Source: Apium graveolens (taxonomy: Eukaryota; Streptophyta; Magnoliopsida; Apiales; Apiaceae). Taken from it: a stretch of 64,000 nt of DNA. A program made the position numbers and the translations under genes. Of the stretch, positions 22,801 through 34,529 are shown in pieces; the stretch's first letter is position 1, and each line of letters begins with the position of its first letter. Below the pieces are notes generated by a model. The model saw nothing but the letters and a program-made list of their open reading frames with translations. It was not told the DNA's origin and did not search any database. The DNA is taken from NCBI RefSeq assembly GCF_009905375.1, contig NC_133650.1:147640567-147704566 (forward strand). Direction: 5' to 3'.

Positions 22801-23811
22801 AATAAGGAAACAAAACACCATCAAGAACCATTCATTCGGCTCCCTTGTGGTCATAGCCGAATGAAATGGAAGTGAAATGACCATTAAAACAAGAGCTTCA
22901 CTCTCTTGACTTGGCATTTTACTATTCCTTGTAGTTCCCTCAATAATATAACCTTAAATCCATGAGAATCAAGATTGTACTTTGAGTTCCAACTAAAACT
23001 ATGACATGCAAGATCAAAAAATAAACTTTTCACTCAAAACTCTTTGGATTACATATGATCAAGATATAGGAAGTAACATTTACTTGAATGGAAGTTAGGT
23101 GTTTGAATGAAGAAGGAAGAAAAAGGGAGGGGGTAGGGCTTCGGCCAAGAGGCCGAGAGGGAGGAGCCGAGAGGGAGGGGAGGGAGGTGAGGTGAGTGGT
23201 GGAATGATGGAGTGAAAATGGAGTGTTATGATACTTGTGTTTGTTTTTATGCCTTTGTTTTGACCAAAAAGGGAGTGGATTTAGTAAATGACAAAGGTAA
23301 CCTTCTAGCTAAAGTTAGGTAAATTTGCATGCAAGGACAAAGTGGTAATTTGGCTAGCAAAATGAGAGTTAGTGGGGTTGGAGTTGTCTTTTTAGCCCTT
23401 TAGTTGAATGGGAGGGTATTTGCATGCAAGGATATTCATGTAATTTGCTAATTACTTAACAACTAATTTTCAAAGATCTATTTTTATAAAATAAAATAAA
23501 AGTTCAAAAATTATAAAATTTATACTATAAAATAACTTGGATTTTTAAAAATTTTATGAGATCACTTTTGAAATTTGAGAATGAAATAATTTTTAAAAGA
23601 TAATTTTTCATGGTAAAGAATATTCTTTATAAATCAAAAATAGGAGCAATTAATAAAACTATCGCTCTGAAAAATTCATATTCTGAGTAAAGCAATTTAT
23701 AATGCAGCAAATTCCATTCACACATATGTACGATCAATAAGTATATTTATAATCGACTCAAATATTATACAAAGTTCACAAATAATATTACACAAAATGC
23801 CGGTCGTAACA
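19809..23811 (-). repeat. TEK1 5' LTR
   Basis: The LTR is 4003 bp, TGTCACGCCCC to CGGTCGTAACA on the plus strand, and is the partner of 10336-14340. It is followed by the CTTCT target duplication. Differences from its partner are scattered substitutions and short microsatellite length changes. Confidence 0.95.
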
Positions 23812-24204
23812 CTTCTTGTTCCAGTTCTCCTGCTCTGGCCTCCTCTTGGACTGCTCAATCGCCCTCCGAATCGCCTCAGCACTATAGTCCACCGTCAATC
23901 CCCTCACCACGGTGAAACCATTCTTCTCTGTATTTGCATTCGTGTAGAACTTGCGAACCACACTCATGGGCACAACAACGGGTGTCTCACAAAAAGCAAC
24001 CAAGCCCATCTCCAAGTTCATATATAATAACTTACCATCCCTCCCCGATGGCAGAAAACCTTGCTCCTTGGCTATAGACTTCGAAAGCAGCCTCGTATAC
24101 TCCACCTCAGCCTCGGGAGTTGAAAACCTAGGCCTCACACCACCCATACTCGAAGAATCAGTGGTGCTGCTGCTAACTTGGGTTTGTTATTTTTTGGGTG
24201 CCAT
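23812..24204 (-). pseudogene. ATH1 env-like ORF, 5' part
   Basis: I place the start at the ATG at 24204 (MAPKK), which is in frame with the open segment from 24147 and is preceded by a promoter-like leader. A TAA directly after MAPKK interrupts the frame. The segment includes PRFSTPEAEVEYTRLLSKS, a pattern seen near the start of plant-transposon-protein type ORFs. The reading frame is exactly 131 codons long to the TEK1 edge and continues in frame at 10330. Function unknown. The env-like label reflects position, not a proven envelope role. Confidence 0.7.
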
Positions 24205-24803
24205 TGAGATTGAATAAGAGAGAATAAGAGATGTGTGTATAAGAGAGATTTGTGTTTGAGAATTTGAGAAGTGATGGAGAAGTTTCTGTATAAGTGTGTG
24301 TGTATATATAGGAATTTGGAGAGAATTAGTCATGGAAAAGAAGTGGGAATTGATTATGAGAATAATGGGAATAATATGGTGATGGAAATTGATTTGGAGA
24401 TGGAAATATGGGATGTTAGAGAGTAAAATTCGGGATTAAATTGATATTGGAATGAAGTCCCCAAAATTCTGTTATTCTGCTGTCTTTATCTTTTCGACTA
24501 AAGGGACTCAGCGCGGCCGCCCCACATGGCAGCGCGGGCGCGCCGTGCTTCTGGATTTTTAGCGCGGCCGCCCCGCTCTACAGCACAGGCGCGCGCGGTT
24601 ACTGACTTTTCAACACGGCCGCCCCACTTCTCAACGCGGGCGCGCCGTGATTTTTTAGTTGAACTTCAATTTTTTTCTTTTTCTAATTTTTTTTCTTTTT
24701 CTTCTTGTTTTCTTTTTCCTCTATCTACTATTTTACAACAAACTTGGGTTGCCTCCCAAGAAGCGTTTGGTTTACGTTGTTAGCTTGACATAGAAACTCG
24801 AGA
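24205..24803 (-). promoter_or_regulatory. ATH1 putative internal promoter for the env-like ORF
   Basis: This is a 600-bp interval without coding between integrase and the env-like ATG. In element sense it holds three tandem units of about 52 bp at 24651-24507, each with GCGCGGCCGCCCC then GCGGGCGCGCC. About 200 bp on comes a consensus TATA box (CCTATATATACAC at 24303-24310), then a CT-rich leader of about 100 bp free of ATG, then the MAPKK start. The GC-rich units match the LTR array at 7955-8091. No transcript evidence is available, so promoter activity is inferred. Confidence 0.55.
24507..24651 (-). repeat. ATH1 internal GC-rich tandem array
   Basis: Three units start near 24509, 24561 and 24611. 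Each combines a GCGGCCGCCCC block and a GCGGGCGCGCCGTG block separated by about 10 variable bases. It resembles the LTR array, but the spacer differs, so it is a related rather than a copied array. Confidence 0.75.
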
Positions 24804-25811
24804 TCAAGTACACAATAAAACGGTACTAACCACCTCACGGTTTTCCGTATCCCCATAGTAATGCTTCAACCTCTTTCCATTTACCTTGAACGCTTGGCCT
24901 GGATGATTATCAAAAATCTCCACCGCTCCACATGGAAATACAGTTTTGATAACAAACAGCCCTGACCACCTCGACTTCAACTTTCTAAGAAAAAAACGGA
25001 GACGAGAGTTGAATAACAGGAATTGTTGCCCCGGCACAAATGATTTGAGCACTAAGCCCCTATCGTGCCACCTATTGACTTTCTCCTTATATATTTTGTT
25101 GTTCTCATATGCTTAAAGGAGAAACTCATCGAGTTCATTCAATTGAAGCATTCTTTTCTTACTAGCTACATCCAAATCAAGGTTCAACTTCTTCAAAGCC
25201 CAATACGCTTTATGCTCGAGCTCCACAGGCAAATGATAACCTTTACCATAAATCAACTGAAATGGCGACATGCCAAGTGGAGGCTTGTATGTTGTTCTAT
25301 ATACCCAAACAACTTCATCAAGCTTCAAAGTCCAATCCTTCCTTGATGGACACACTACTTTCTCTAAAATGCGCTTGATCTCTTTGTTAGATACCTCAGC
25401 TTGACCATTTATCGGAGGATGATAGGCTGTAGCAATGCGATGATTCACATTATACCTTTGCATCATAGCAGTGAACTTGCGATTACAAAAATGCGAACCC
25501 TCGTCACTGATTATGACTCTTGGAGTCCCAAACCTTGTGAATATCTTCTTATGAAGAAAATTAAGCACTACCTTCGCATCATTTATCGGCAAAGCCTTGA
25601 CTTCAACCCATTTCGAGACATAATCAACCACCAACAAGATCAACTGAATATTGCAAGATAAGACAAACGACCCCATGAAGTCAATTCCCCAAACATCGAA
25701 GACCTCAACCTCGAGAAGCACCTTAAGAGGCATTTCATCCCTCTTAGACATATTACCCATACGCTGGCATTGATCACACTTCAAAACAAACTGATGCGCA
25801 TCCTTAGACAA
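24804..25811 (-). pseudogene. ATH1 integrase
   Basis: The core ORF from 25811 to 25113 begins in the zinc-binding region (KCDQCQRMGNMSKRDEMPL). It has the catalytic acidic residues in VVDYVSKWVEVKA, ISDEGSHFCN and GQAEVSNKEI, spaced as in Ty3/gypsy integrases. GKGYHLPVELEHKAYWALK is typical of the Athila/Tat branch. The C-terminal piece at 25052-24804 (LRKLKSRWSGLFVI then KVNGKRLKHYYG) is the usual end of Athila pol, with no chromodomain. A stop and short gap lie between 25113 and 25052. Confidence 0.9.
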
Positions 25812-27725
25812 TGTAGGCTAGAAAAATCCTGCTTGAAGGATATGAGCTGCTGTCTTTTCTCCACCGTAGTGGCCTCCATACGCAGTCAAATGGAAATCTC
25901 GCAAGATCCCCCACGTTTCGCTGTACGGAATACATCTCCTGATGATTTGGTCAGCTCCTTGCCTAAACAAATATGGCTCATATCACATGTACCACTTCAC
26001 CTCATGAAGAAACTTCTTCCTTTGAGAATAAGACAAGTCTAGAGGCATGATATTACTCGCAAGGTAGTTTACAATGTCTGCGAATCATGGTTCTTCTTCT
26101 TGCACCTCAAATAACTGCTCATTGGGAAAAGACTCATTTATCAATATCTTATCCAGTGAAGTTGCACTTGGATCTTCCAAACGAGAGAGATGATCAACAA
26201 CCTGATTCTCAGTACCTTTTATGTCCTTGATCTCTAATTCAAATTCCTGAAGCAAAAGAACCCATCTAAATAATCTAGGCTTCGAGTCCTTCTTTGAGAC
26301 GAGATATCGAATAGCTGTGTGATCAGTGAAAACTGTCACCTTCGTCCCAAGCAAATAAGATTGAGACTTCTCAAAACCATAGACGATGGCTAAGAGTTCT
26401 TTCTCAGTAGTAGTATAATTCAGTTGAGCACCATTGAGGGTCTTACTAGCATAGTAGGCCACATGAAATATGTTGTTCTTTCTATGCCCAAGAACTGCTC
26501 CAACTGCATATTCACTTGGATTGCACATCATCTCAAAAGGTTCATCCCAATTAGGTTCGTTTATGACAGGTGCTGTGATTAAACTCTTCTTCAAGAACTT
26601 AAAAGCAGCTAGGCACTCGTCATCAAACTTGAACGGGACATCCTTCTCTAGAAGATTGCACAAGGTTATAGAGATTTTTGAGAAGTCCTTGATGAATCGC
26701 CGATAGAAACCCGCATGACCAAGAAATCTGCGAACTCCCTTAACAGAAATTGGTGGAGGAAGGTTTTCGATAACCCCCACCTTGGCTTTGTCCACCTCAA
26801 GTCCTTTACTAGAGATCTTGTGCCCAAGAATAATGCCCTGTCACACCATAAAATGACATTTCTCCCTGTTGAGAACCAAATTGGTCTCAACACACCTTTT
26901 ATGAACAGCGCCAAGAGTTTGCTAACATTCATAAAAAGAATCACCAATTACAAAGAAATTATCCATGAACACCTCCACATTCTGACCAATCATGTCAGAG
27001 AAGATAGCCATCATGCATCTCTGAAATGTGGCAGGCGCTCCACACAACCCAAAAGAAACTCTTCTGAAGGCAAAAGTTCCAAACAGACAAGTGAAAGTAA
27101 TCTTCTCCTGATCTTCTGGAGCTATGCAAATCTGATTATAACCCGAATAGCCATCCAGAAGACAATAATACTCATGCCCAGCCAATCATAAAACATTTGA
27201 GCAATAAAAGGAAGAGGAAAGTGATCATTTCTCGTGGCTTTGTTCAACTTTCTGTAATCCATGCAAACTCTCCACCCGTGACTGTTCTCGTAGGAATGAG
27301 CTCATTCTTCTCATTAGCAACAACTGTGATACCTCCTTTCTTCGGCACACACTGCACTGGACTTACCCAAAAACTGTCAGAAATGGGATAGATGATCCTT
27401 GCATCTAGACATTTGAGAATTTTCTTCTTCACAACTTCTTTCATGATTGGATTAAGCCTCCTCAGTTGCTCAACAGTAGGCTTGCTACCTTCCTCTAGCA
27501 GAATTTTATTCATGCAATAAGAAGGGTTGATTCCCTTAATATCTGCTATAGTCCATCAAATTGCCGATTTGAACTCTCTCAGAATTCTTAAGAGCTTTTC
27601 CTCATCACTGCCTGAAAGGTCAGATGCAATAATAACAGAAAAAGTAGATGCATCACCTAAAAAAGAATACCTTAATTGTTCAGGAAATGGTTTAAGCTCA
27701 AGTATAGGAGCTTCCCCAATAGATG
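25812..27725 (-). pseudogene. ATH1 protease-RT linker, reverse transcriptase and RNase H
   Basis: In element order: a linker at 27725-27556 (EAPILELKPFPEQLRYSFLG); RT from 27513 (CLDARIIYPISDSFWVSPVQ, then GYSGYNQICIAPEDQEK at about 27160); and RNase H in 26795-26085 ([54 protein letters not shown]). The catalytic box reads VEVFMDNFFVIG, where the second Asp of the usual MDD is Asn, so polymerase activity is lost. Stops and frame breaks occur near 27540, 27240, 27190 and 26900. The 5' end is cut by S4. Confidence 0.9.
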
Positions 27726-28762
27726 TGTTAGGAATATGTTGTGAACTTGATGATAAATCATACAAAACACCTTAGTAAATTTAACTTAGTGAATTTCGTA
27801 GCACTCGACGGATGATCAAATTGAGTCCCGACGGATGATTCAATATAGTCCCGACGGATGATGACTTGACATCCATCGAGTGAGTAGCTTATGTAATAAT
27901 AAGTATTGTAGCACATTTATGCAAACAACTTTGTGTAGATTATGTAGTACCATATGAGTCATGTTGACTACTAGTAGATATGCAGAATAGGTTGATTAAT
28001 TGTAAATATGAGATATCTTGTAATTTTGTATAAATGAAATGGAGTCAAGTGTCAAGTAGCTACCCGATGGATGATCAACAAAGCTACCCGACGGATGATC
28101 AACAAAGCTACCCGACAGATAACAAGCATGTACCCGACGGATGATCAATTCAAATATCTATTGACAGTGAAAACACAGTCACATGCGTTGGGTGTTTGCA
28201 AAAGGAATGTGGCAGCCTGTTTAGCAGGAAATTGAGAACAAAGAAGCATTACCATTTCCATGCTATCATGAAGATATTCAAAGATGCTGGAATAGAGTAA
28301 TGAAGCAGCATGGTGTTAGACTTGATAGGTTTTGTTTTATTATCTTGTCTTATTACCATATAAACTTGGTGATATATAAACTAAGTGTAGCTAGTAGAAC
28401 AAACTCAATTAAGCAAACACATTTAGAAGAGAAATAGAAAAAGCTGTACTTGTCAAGAATTTCTCTGTTGTTTGTTTATTCAACTTGTAAAGCAGTTGTG
28501 AGCCAATTTGAGCTTCACAGAGTTCTCAAATTGATATATATATATATATCTCTGGTGGATACATTCAAATCCACCAGAAAGTTTTAAAGACTTGTGTTTT
28601 TATTACTTTGTGTTTGATTTACTTAATTCTTTATTCCGTACTTTGCAAATTAAAACACTGAAATATATATTGAGTCAGAACATTTTTATTAATCTCAAAA
28701 AGAAGCCAGAATTACATTCAACCCCCCTTCTGTAATTCTTGTTGTATTGTTAGGGAATAACA
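27726..28762 (+). repeat. S4 5' LTR
   Basis: The LTR is 1037 bp, TGTTAGGAATATG to GGGAATAACA, followed directly by the primer-binding site. TATA-like TATATAAA is at 28373-28380. A repeat cluster lies upstream at 27800-28150. AACCCCCCTTCTGTAA near the end is a C-rich block shared with the S5 and S6 LTRs. Confidence 0.85.
27800..28150 (+). promoter_or_regulatory. S4 LTR: CGACGGATGATC repeat array
   Basis: At least seven copies of (C)CGACGGATGATC or close variants occur in two groups, 27800-27890 and 28063-28150. The second group is semi-tandem (GCTACCCGACGGATGATCAA). One copy is inverted (CATCCATCGAGTG). The same motif lies in the gag coding region at 30438-30493, and a related one fills the S6 LTR. 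Confidence 0.7.
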
Positions 28763-28776
28763 ATTGGCATAAGAGC
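28763..28776 (+). other. S4 primer-binding site
   Basis: ATTGGCATAAGAGC is a variant of TTGGTATCAGAGC, the Met-tRNA complement, directly after the LTR. Confidence 0.8.
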
Positions 28777-28822
28777 AAGCTCTTGAAGTAAAAAGAGTGT
28801 AAAGATCACAATAAACAGCAAG

Positions 28823-30863
28823 ATGAACAAGAAGGATATTGGAGTTAAAATTCCTTTTCTGGACAAAGACAATTATTACCACTGGAAGGTGAAAATGCAT
28901 CTACATCTTCTTTCTCAAGATGAGGCCTATGTGGATTACATAGAGAAAGGTCCTCATGTACCAATGAGAGCTGCAACAGGCAATGAACCGTCTGTTCCCA
29001 AGCCTAGGCATGAATGGTCAGATCCTGATATTCAGCAAGTCAGGAAAGACAAGAAGGCCATGCATATATTGTTCAATGGAGTTGATGGTGATAGGTTTGA
29101 TAACATCATTAATTGAAAAACAGCCAAGGAGGTTTGGGACACTATCCAGATTATTTGTGATGGTACTGAGCAGGTATGGGAAAATAAGATGTAGCTACTA
29201 ATTCAGCAATATGAGCACTTCTATTGTGAAGATAGTGAGTCTCTCACTGATATCTTTAGTAGGTTTCAAAAACTACTAAATGCTCTAGAGTTGCATGGAA
29301 GATTATATCAGACAAAAGTCTCTAACCTCAAGTTCCTTAGATCTCTTCCAAAGGAGTGGAAACCAATGACAGTCTCATTGAGAAATTCTCAGGATTACAA
29401 GGAGTTTACCTTGGAGAGACAGTATGGCATCCTGAAGACTTATGAGCTTGAAATAGAGCAAGATGAGAGGATGGAGAAAGGAAAGAAGAAAGGAGGGTCC
29501 ATAGCACTAGTTGCTGAGTTAGAGAAAGAGAACGAGATGAAGGTAGAAGCTATTTAGTCTACTTCAAAGGTCTGTGAGAACAAGGGCAAAGGGCTGGTAG
29601 CTGAAAATGAAGATCATTTGAGCCAAGATGATATGGATGATATTGATGAGCATTTAGCATTCCTTTCCAGAAGATTTTCCAAGCTCAAGTTCAAAAAGAA
29701 CTTTGGAGCAGCCAAATCAAGTAGAAACATGGTGGATAAATCCAAATTCAAATATTTCAAATGTGGCTTGGCAGAGCATTTTTCCAGTGAGTGTAGAAAG
29801 TCAGATTCCAGCAAAAAGAAGTTTGAGCCTATTGATTACAAACAGAAATATTTTGAATTGCTCAAGCTAAAGGAAAGGGCTTTCATTACACAGGAAAATG
29901 ACTGGGCAATTGATAAATTGGATGAAGATGAGGATGTAAGCTATGTCAATCTATCCCTGATGGCCAATTCTGATGAAACATAAACAAGTTCTTCAAGTAA
30001 TCAGATAATCACCACTAACCTAGCACATTTATCTAAAGATGAGTGTAATAATACAATCAATGACATGTCTACAGAATTATATCAATTGCGTGTTACACTT
30101 AAGTCCCTCACTAAGGAAAATGCTAAAATTAAAGAAAACAATTTGTTTTTAAGTGAGAGGAATAATGTGCTAGAGTCTCAGTTTATTGAATTTGAAAAAA
30201 TGAGAATTTAGTGTAAGATTTCTAAGGATGAATGAACTGAGTCCTTGAAGAAAGAAGAGATTTTAAAGAAGCAGCTTGAACGAGAACAAGAAGTGATTAA
30301 AGCATGGAAATCATCCAGAGATGTCCATGTTCAAATCACTAAAGTTCAAGGTATTGAGTCCTTTTGTGATGCAGCCTGGAAAAAGAGTAAGGAGAAGCTG
30401 GAATCCAATTTGGTTGAAGGATTGCTAACAGATGTGGACTCGACGGATGATGAGAATCATCCGTCGGATAATCAAAAGGATTATCCGTCGAGTGACAAAG
30501 AGCCACATCCATCAGCTGTGAGCAAACCTGTGAGCAAAGCCAAACTTGCCAAGTTGAATGAAAAGTATGGATCAGTTTCCAAAAACTTTGTTTCAGGAAA
30601 ATCAAGTCAAGTGAAGAAGGAGAAGAAAGTAAATGTTGGTCATCTGTCCATCAAGCAATTGAATGACAGATTAGAAAAGATTGAGGTTAAAACAGAAACT
30701 AAAAAGAAAAACAACAGAAATGGGAAAGTAGGGATTAACAAACATAACAACTACACACCTGATAAGTATGCTCCAAGAAAAATCTGTGTTAAGTGTGGTA
30801 GTATTAATCATTTGTATGTTAATTGCAAACTTGCCATGTCTACTCCTATATATGTACCCTTTT
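28823..30863 (+). pseudogene. S4 gag
   Basis: The ATG at 28823 (MNKKDIGVKIPFLDKDNYY) starts a copia gag. All open segments (28823-29116, 29291-29557, 29618-29983, 30245-30868) share one frame, broken by stops near 29116, 29193, 29557, 29983 and between 30180 and 30240. The first zinc knuckle reads YFKCGLAEHFSSEC and has lost its first Cys. A second, CVKCGSINHLYVNC, is intact. Between them a Ser/Asp-rich stretch is encoded by the LTR-type repeat (30438-30493). The terminal TAA at 30866-30868 comes from the TEK2 LTR tip. Confidence 0.85.
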
Positions 30864-33800
30864 TGTAACACCCCCAAATCCGGGGTCAGGAATCTGGGTT
30901 GTCTCGAGTTCCGTTTTCCTTAATATCACTTAATCTTTAATCAAAACTACTACCGCATACTATGACCCCTTTCTTTCACACACACACACACAGGTTAAAG
31001 TCTCACCCTAGCAAGTTCTCCCAATAACTATCCACTTATATAAAAAAAGGAATATACCTCGATAGGAGTAATAGGGAAAAGAATCAAACCTTTATACCCT
31101 TTAGGTCATTCCTCAATATCAACATCTTTTATAAACCTCAAACCTTTATAATTCTCTAATAGTTCAAGTTATTAAAGAATATACTTTTCATTCCTCAACC
31201 GATTTATGATAAATCATTTCCCACCACTTAAGTTGTAATTTAAATTAATCACAACAATTCCACAATCCCTCTTTCAATAATAAATATCAGTACAAGATGT
31301 TCCATAACCAATCAATCTTAACAACCCATTCTATTATTAGATTAATACAATCTAGTTATTCAATTTATTGTTATAATTCATATGTGACAATTCAATTTAT
31401 AAACATTTTAATAATTTTTTTTCCGAGGGTCTGGCACTTTCAACCAACTGGATATGATTAAATGATGATCAGTCGTTTCAATCATGTCCTTTCGAGGGAC
31501 CGTTTTACTACTAGTAGATGGACAAGAACACTTTTCGAACTTGACCAGAGGAAGAACACTTTTCAAACTTGACCCGATGATTGACAGGAACACTTTTTGA
31601 ACATGACCAAATCATCCTTTGGAAATACATGGGCCAGAATTAAAATGGCTGGACCGGCACCCCGGCCTCTTACGCAGAATTACCGTATTACCGGTATTCT
31701 CAATCCGCGGTACCGACGTTTATGTCGGCCGTAATCTCATTTCGACAGTATGATGACCCCTTCCGGTCGCATCTGCTAGAGCATCATATAAAATGATCCT
31801 TGCATTAACCGAGTCCCCTGAGTTATCAAAACTCTTTATTATTATTGTTATTCATCTCATTCTTATCACTTTATTCTCATTGTTATGGTTATTCACCTCA
31901 ACCATCATCTCATTATTGGTTATCCATTAGGAAATTTTATTAGCCAATGAACATTCACTAACTGACCTGGAAGCCTTAACAATTGCTAGATTAATTAATA
32001 ATCTCTTATATATTGATTCAAAATAATACTTTTTAGAATACAACCTTTCTTTGAATCTCAATTTAAAGGAAATCCCTTAGTCAATATTTGAAAATAATTA
32101 ACTAAATAAAATAAATTTAATTAAATAGTTAATCCCAAGATGTTTAATAAATGTATAATTAATGAAATTACAAATACACCATCTTTCTGAGATTGGGTTG
32201 TGACAATATCATTTACTATCCTCAATCTGGCATTTAATAATATTAAATACCCCAATATATGATCCTCAAAGAAAGAAATAATATACAGTCATATAATATT
32301 CGAAGGAATAATCTTCGACCTACGATGACTACTGTCAGAAGAAAGGTCGGCTTCCGGTCTACGTAATGAATACAGAAATAATCTGAAAATACTTCCTCAT
32401 TTATTTGAGTCTACTTCTCTTAATAGTTATTCCCTATTCTAGGGATTCACAAGTCCTTAAATATATTGTACTTATGTAGCCATGCATACCTCAACAAAAT
32501 CCTCCATTCATATTTAGTCTATGCATATATATACATATGAACACTTTATGATGAACAATATCATAAGGTAGAGAAGTCAACAGTTAAGTATAGAAATCTT
32601 GCCTTAACGATGTGAATATAAATGCCAGTTCAAACTCCCATGTGACTGCGAGGGTTCTGGGTTATGTCGAGGTACTATAACGCTGAAAACAAAGTAGAGT
32701 TAGCAACTAGTTCTAACCTATACCACTTAAACTATCACATACAATCCAATGCATAACTGCTATACACAATTGCCATTTCCACTAGTCGATGCTACATATA
32801 TCTTAATAGACATATAAGCATGTTATTTATACTCACATTGTATCCTATGACTTAGCGAAATCCAAGTTCTAACTCAATTGTATTCATTCACGCTTCCCGT
32901 CATTTTGCTTACAGTTTTCCATGGATGTTGCTTACTTCATCATTTTTATAAAATCAAAAAATAATCCTTTTAATCCAAAACTTTCATGAGGACTTTCTAA
33001 CTGACCCTAGCATGTCATACTAAATTTTCAGGATTTTCTCATTCCTTCTAAGGGGTGAAATGATAGTCTCAAAACTGCACTTAAGCAAAGTTTAGTTTCG
33101 CGAAACAACGTTCACTAAAATGGACATAACTTTTAAACCGTAAATGCATTTTACGTGGTTCTTACGCTCACATAAACTACATGAAAACCTCTACACATAT
33201 ACATAATTCGATGGTCTCAAATGGAAAGACCTCATTTCATGATCTCGGCAGTTTTAGTGGCTAACAAAAATTCGGCATTACGACGGCTATAACTATTCGA
33301 TTTCCAAAATCAATCCATGCCTAAAATTAACCCAATAAACAATCACAATCCATACACTAACCATTAAAAATTAAATCAAGCTCATAACAATCAACTTTCA
33401 CAACACTCATCCAAACACATACTACTAAACAAATCCAAATCAACACCAATCATCCGTTATACTAAGCTCTTAACTTATGCTAACACATAATCACTAAATC
33501 ATCATCAAAACTCAAACTCAATATCAAGATTCTTGGAGTTCATACCTTCCTTGGAGTGTTTTATCCACCACAAAGCTTTGTACTACCCTTGTATAGCCTT
33601 AAACTAGCTTGGCTCATCCATGGAATCAAGAAATAAAAGTTAGTTTCTTGGAGTTACTATTGGTCCGATTAAAAGAACTGGAAAAATGAGGGTCTTACCA
33701 TCCTTATCTGGATGAGGCTCGTGAACAGGACTTATAGATCATCTCAAGACCTTTCCAAAGAGCTATAGGACATAATATTTGAGTGATAAATGAAGGAGAT

Positions 33801-34512
33801 ACAACAGTTTTAATGTGTTGGTTCTGTTTTGGCCGAGAGCAATGGAAATGGGGGAGTAAATGCTTTTGCTTTCTTGTGTTGGTGGAATAATGTGGTGGAT
33901 GATGATGGGTTGTCTTGATATTTTGCTAGGTTAATAAAAAACAAAGGAGTTAGTGGAAGATGATCTCACCATTTGCCATGTGTTGGTGATTTGTGGTGAG
34001 ATGATTAACTAGATAATTAACTAGCCATTCATTCCTAACTATCACTTAGTTTCTTGGTTGATCAACCATCCACTTGCCTTGCCGCTTGCAAAGGTATTTG
34101 CAAGAGTCGTTATTCATTTTTTTTTCCGGTTATCACTCAATCTCGTTGATCGTTTGGTTAAATACCTCAATGGTTTTATTGATAAAATCTTCTTGGTATT
34201 TTTAATACCTAAATTAATTCTCCTTTATAATCCTTGGATTTAAAAATCCTTCATCTTAATATTAATTCTTTAATGTCTGGTGGAAATCTCAGGGAAAAAT
34301 AAAAGTGCTCATTTTCGAAATTCGACGGCTTTTACATACACTTATTTTCACTCTCCAATACTAATATAAGCTTAGAATTTCCATAAGAGAACTCCTATAT
34401 ACGAGCGTATGATAATATTTCTTAATCAGCAAAAAAAATACTATTCATCAGAGTTTAGAAAAAGTACTATTCACTAGTGATTTAATTATTACCAAAAATT
34501 GGGGTTATTACA
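30864..34512 (-). repeat. TEK2 3' LTR
   Basis: The LTR is 3649 bp, TGTAACACCCCC to GGGGTTATTACA on the plus strand, adjoining the PPT. It matches the 5' LTR closely where both exist, except that about 340 bp present at roughly 43860-44200 are missing here after position 31008. A CA microsatellite lies near 30980. Confidence 0.9.
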
Positions 34513-34529
34513 GTCTCCCCTCCTTAAAA
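34513..34529 (-). other. TEK2 polypurine tract (reverse)
   Basis: GTCTCCCCTCCTTAAAA is the complement of TTTTAAGGAGGGGAGAC, adjoining the LTR. Confidence 0.85.

Larger units (their letters stand above)
10336..23811 (-). mobile_element. TEK1: complete Tekay/Del-like chromovirus
   Basis: This is a full-length minus-strand Ty3/gypsy element of 13,476 bp. The 3' LTR is at 10336-14340 and the 5' LTR at 19809-23811. Reverse PPT, pol with chromodomain, gag, leader and Met-tRNA primer-binding site lie between them in the expected order. The 5-bp target duplication CTTCT is intact at 10331-10335 and 23812-23816. LTRs of about 4 kb and a C-terminal chromodomain fit the Tekay/Del clade. In about 430 bp compared by eye the LTRs differ at roughly 3-4% of sites, so the insertion is not recent. 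Every ORF carries stops, so it is a non-autonomous relic. Confidence 0.95.
6830..27725 (-). mobile_element. ATH1: Athila-like Ty3/gypsy element, split by TEK1
   Basis: This minus-strand gypsy element has its 3' LTR on the left, then a non-coding 3' region, an env-like ORF, and pol reading back to the protease-RT linker at 27725, where S4 interrupts it. TEK1 (10336-23811) lies inside the env-like ORF with an exact 5-bp duplication. Pol followed by a separate downstream ORF of the plant-transposon-protein type is the Athila layout. Gag and the 5' LTR are not in the window. ATH1 itself sits in S3; the five bases before it are GATGT. Confidence 0.85.
27726..30863 (+). mobile_element. S4: Sirevirus-like copia element, 5' part
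   Basis: This plus-strand element is inserted in ATH1 pol (preceding five bases AGATG). It contains the 5' LTR, a primer-binding site and most of gag, and is then interrupted by TEK2 at 30864. Pol and the 3' LTR are not in the window. Its LTR is homologous to the S6 LTR: both begin TGTTAGGAATATGT. Confidence 0.85.
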
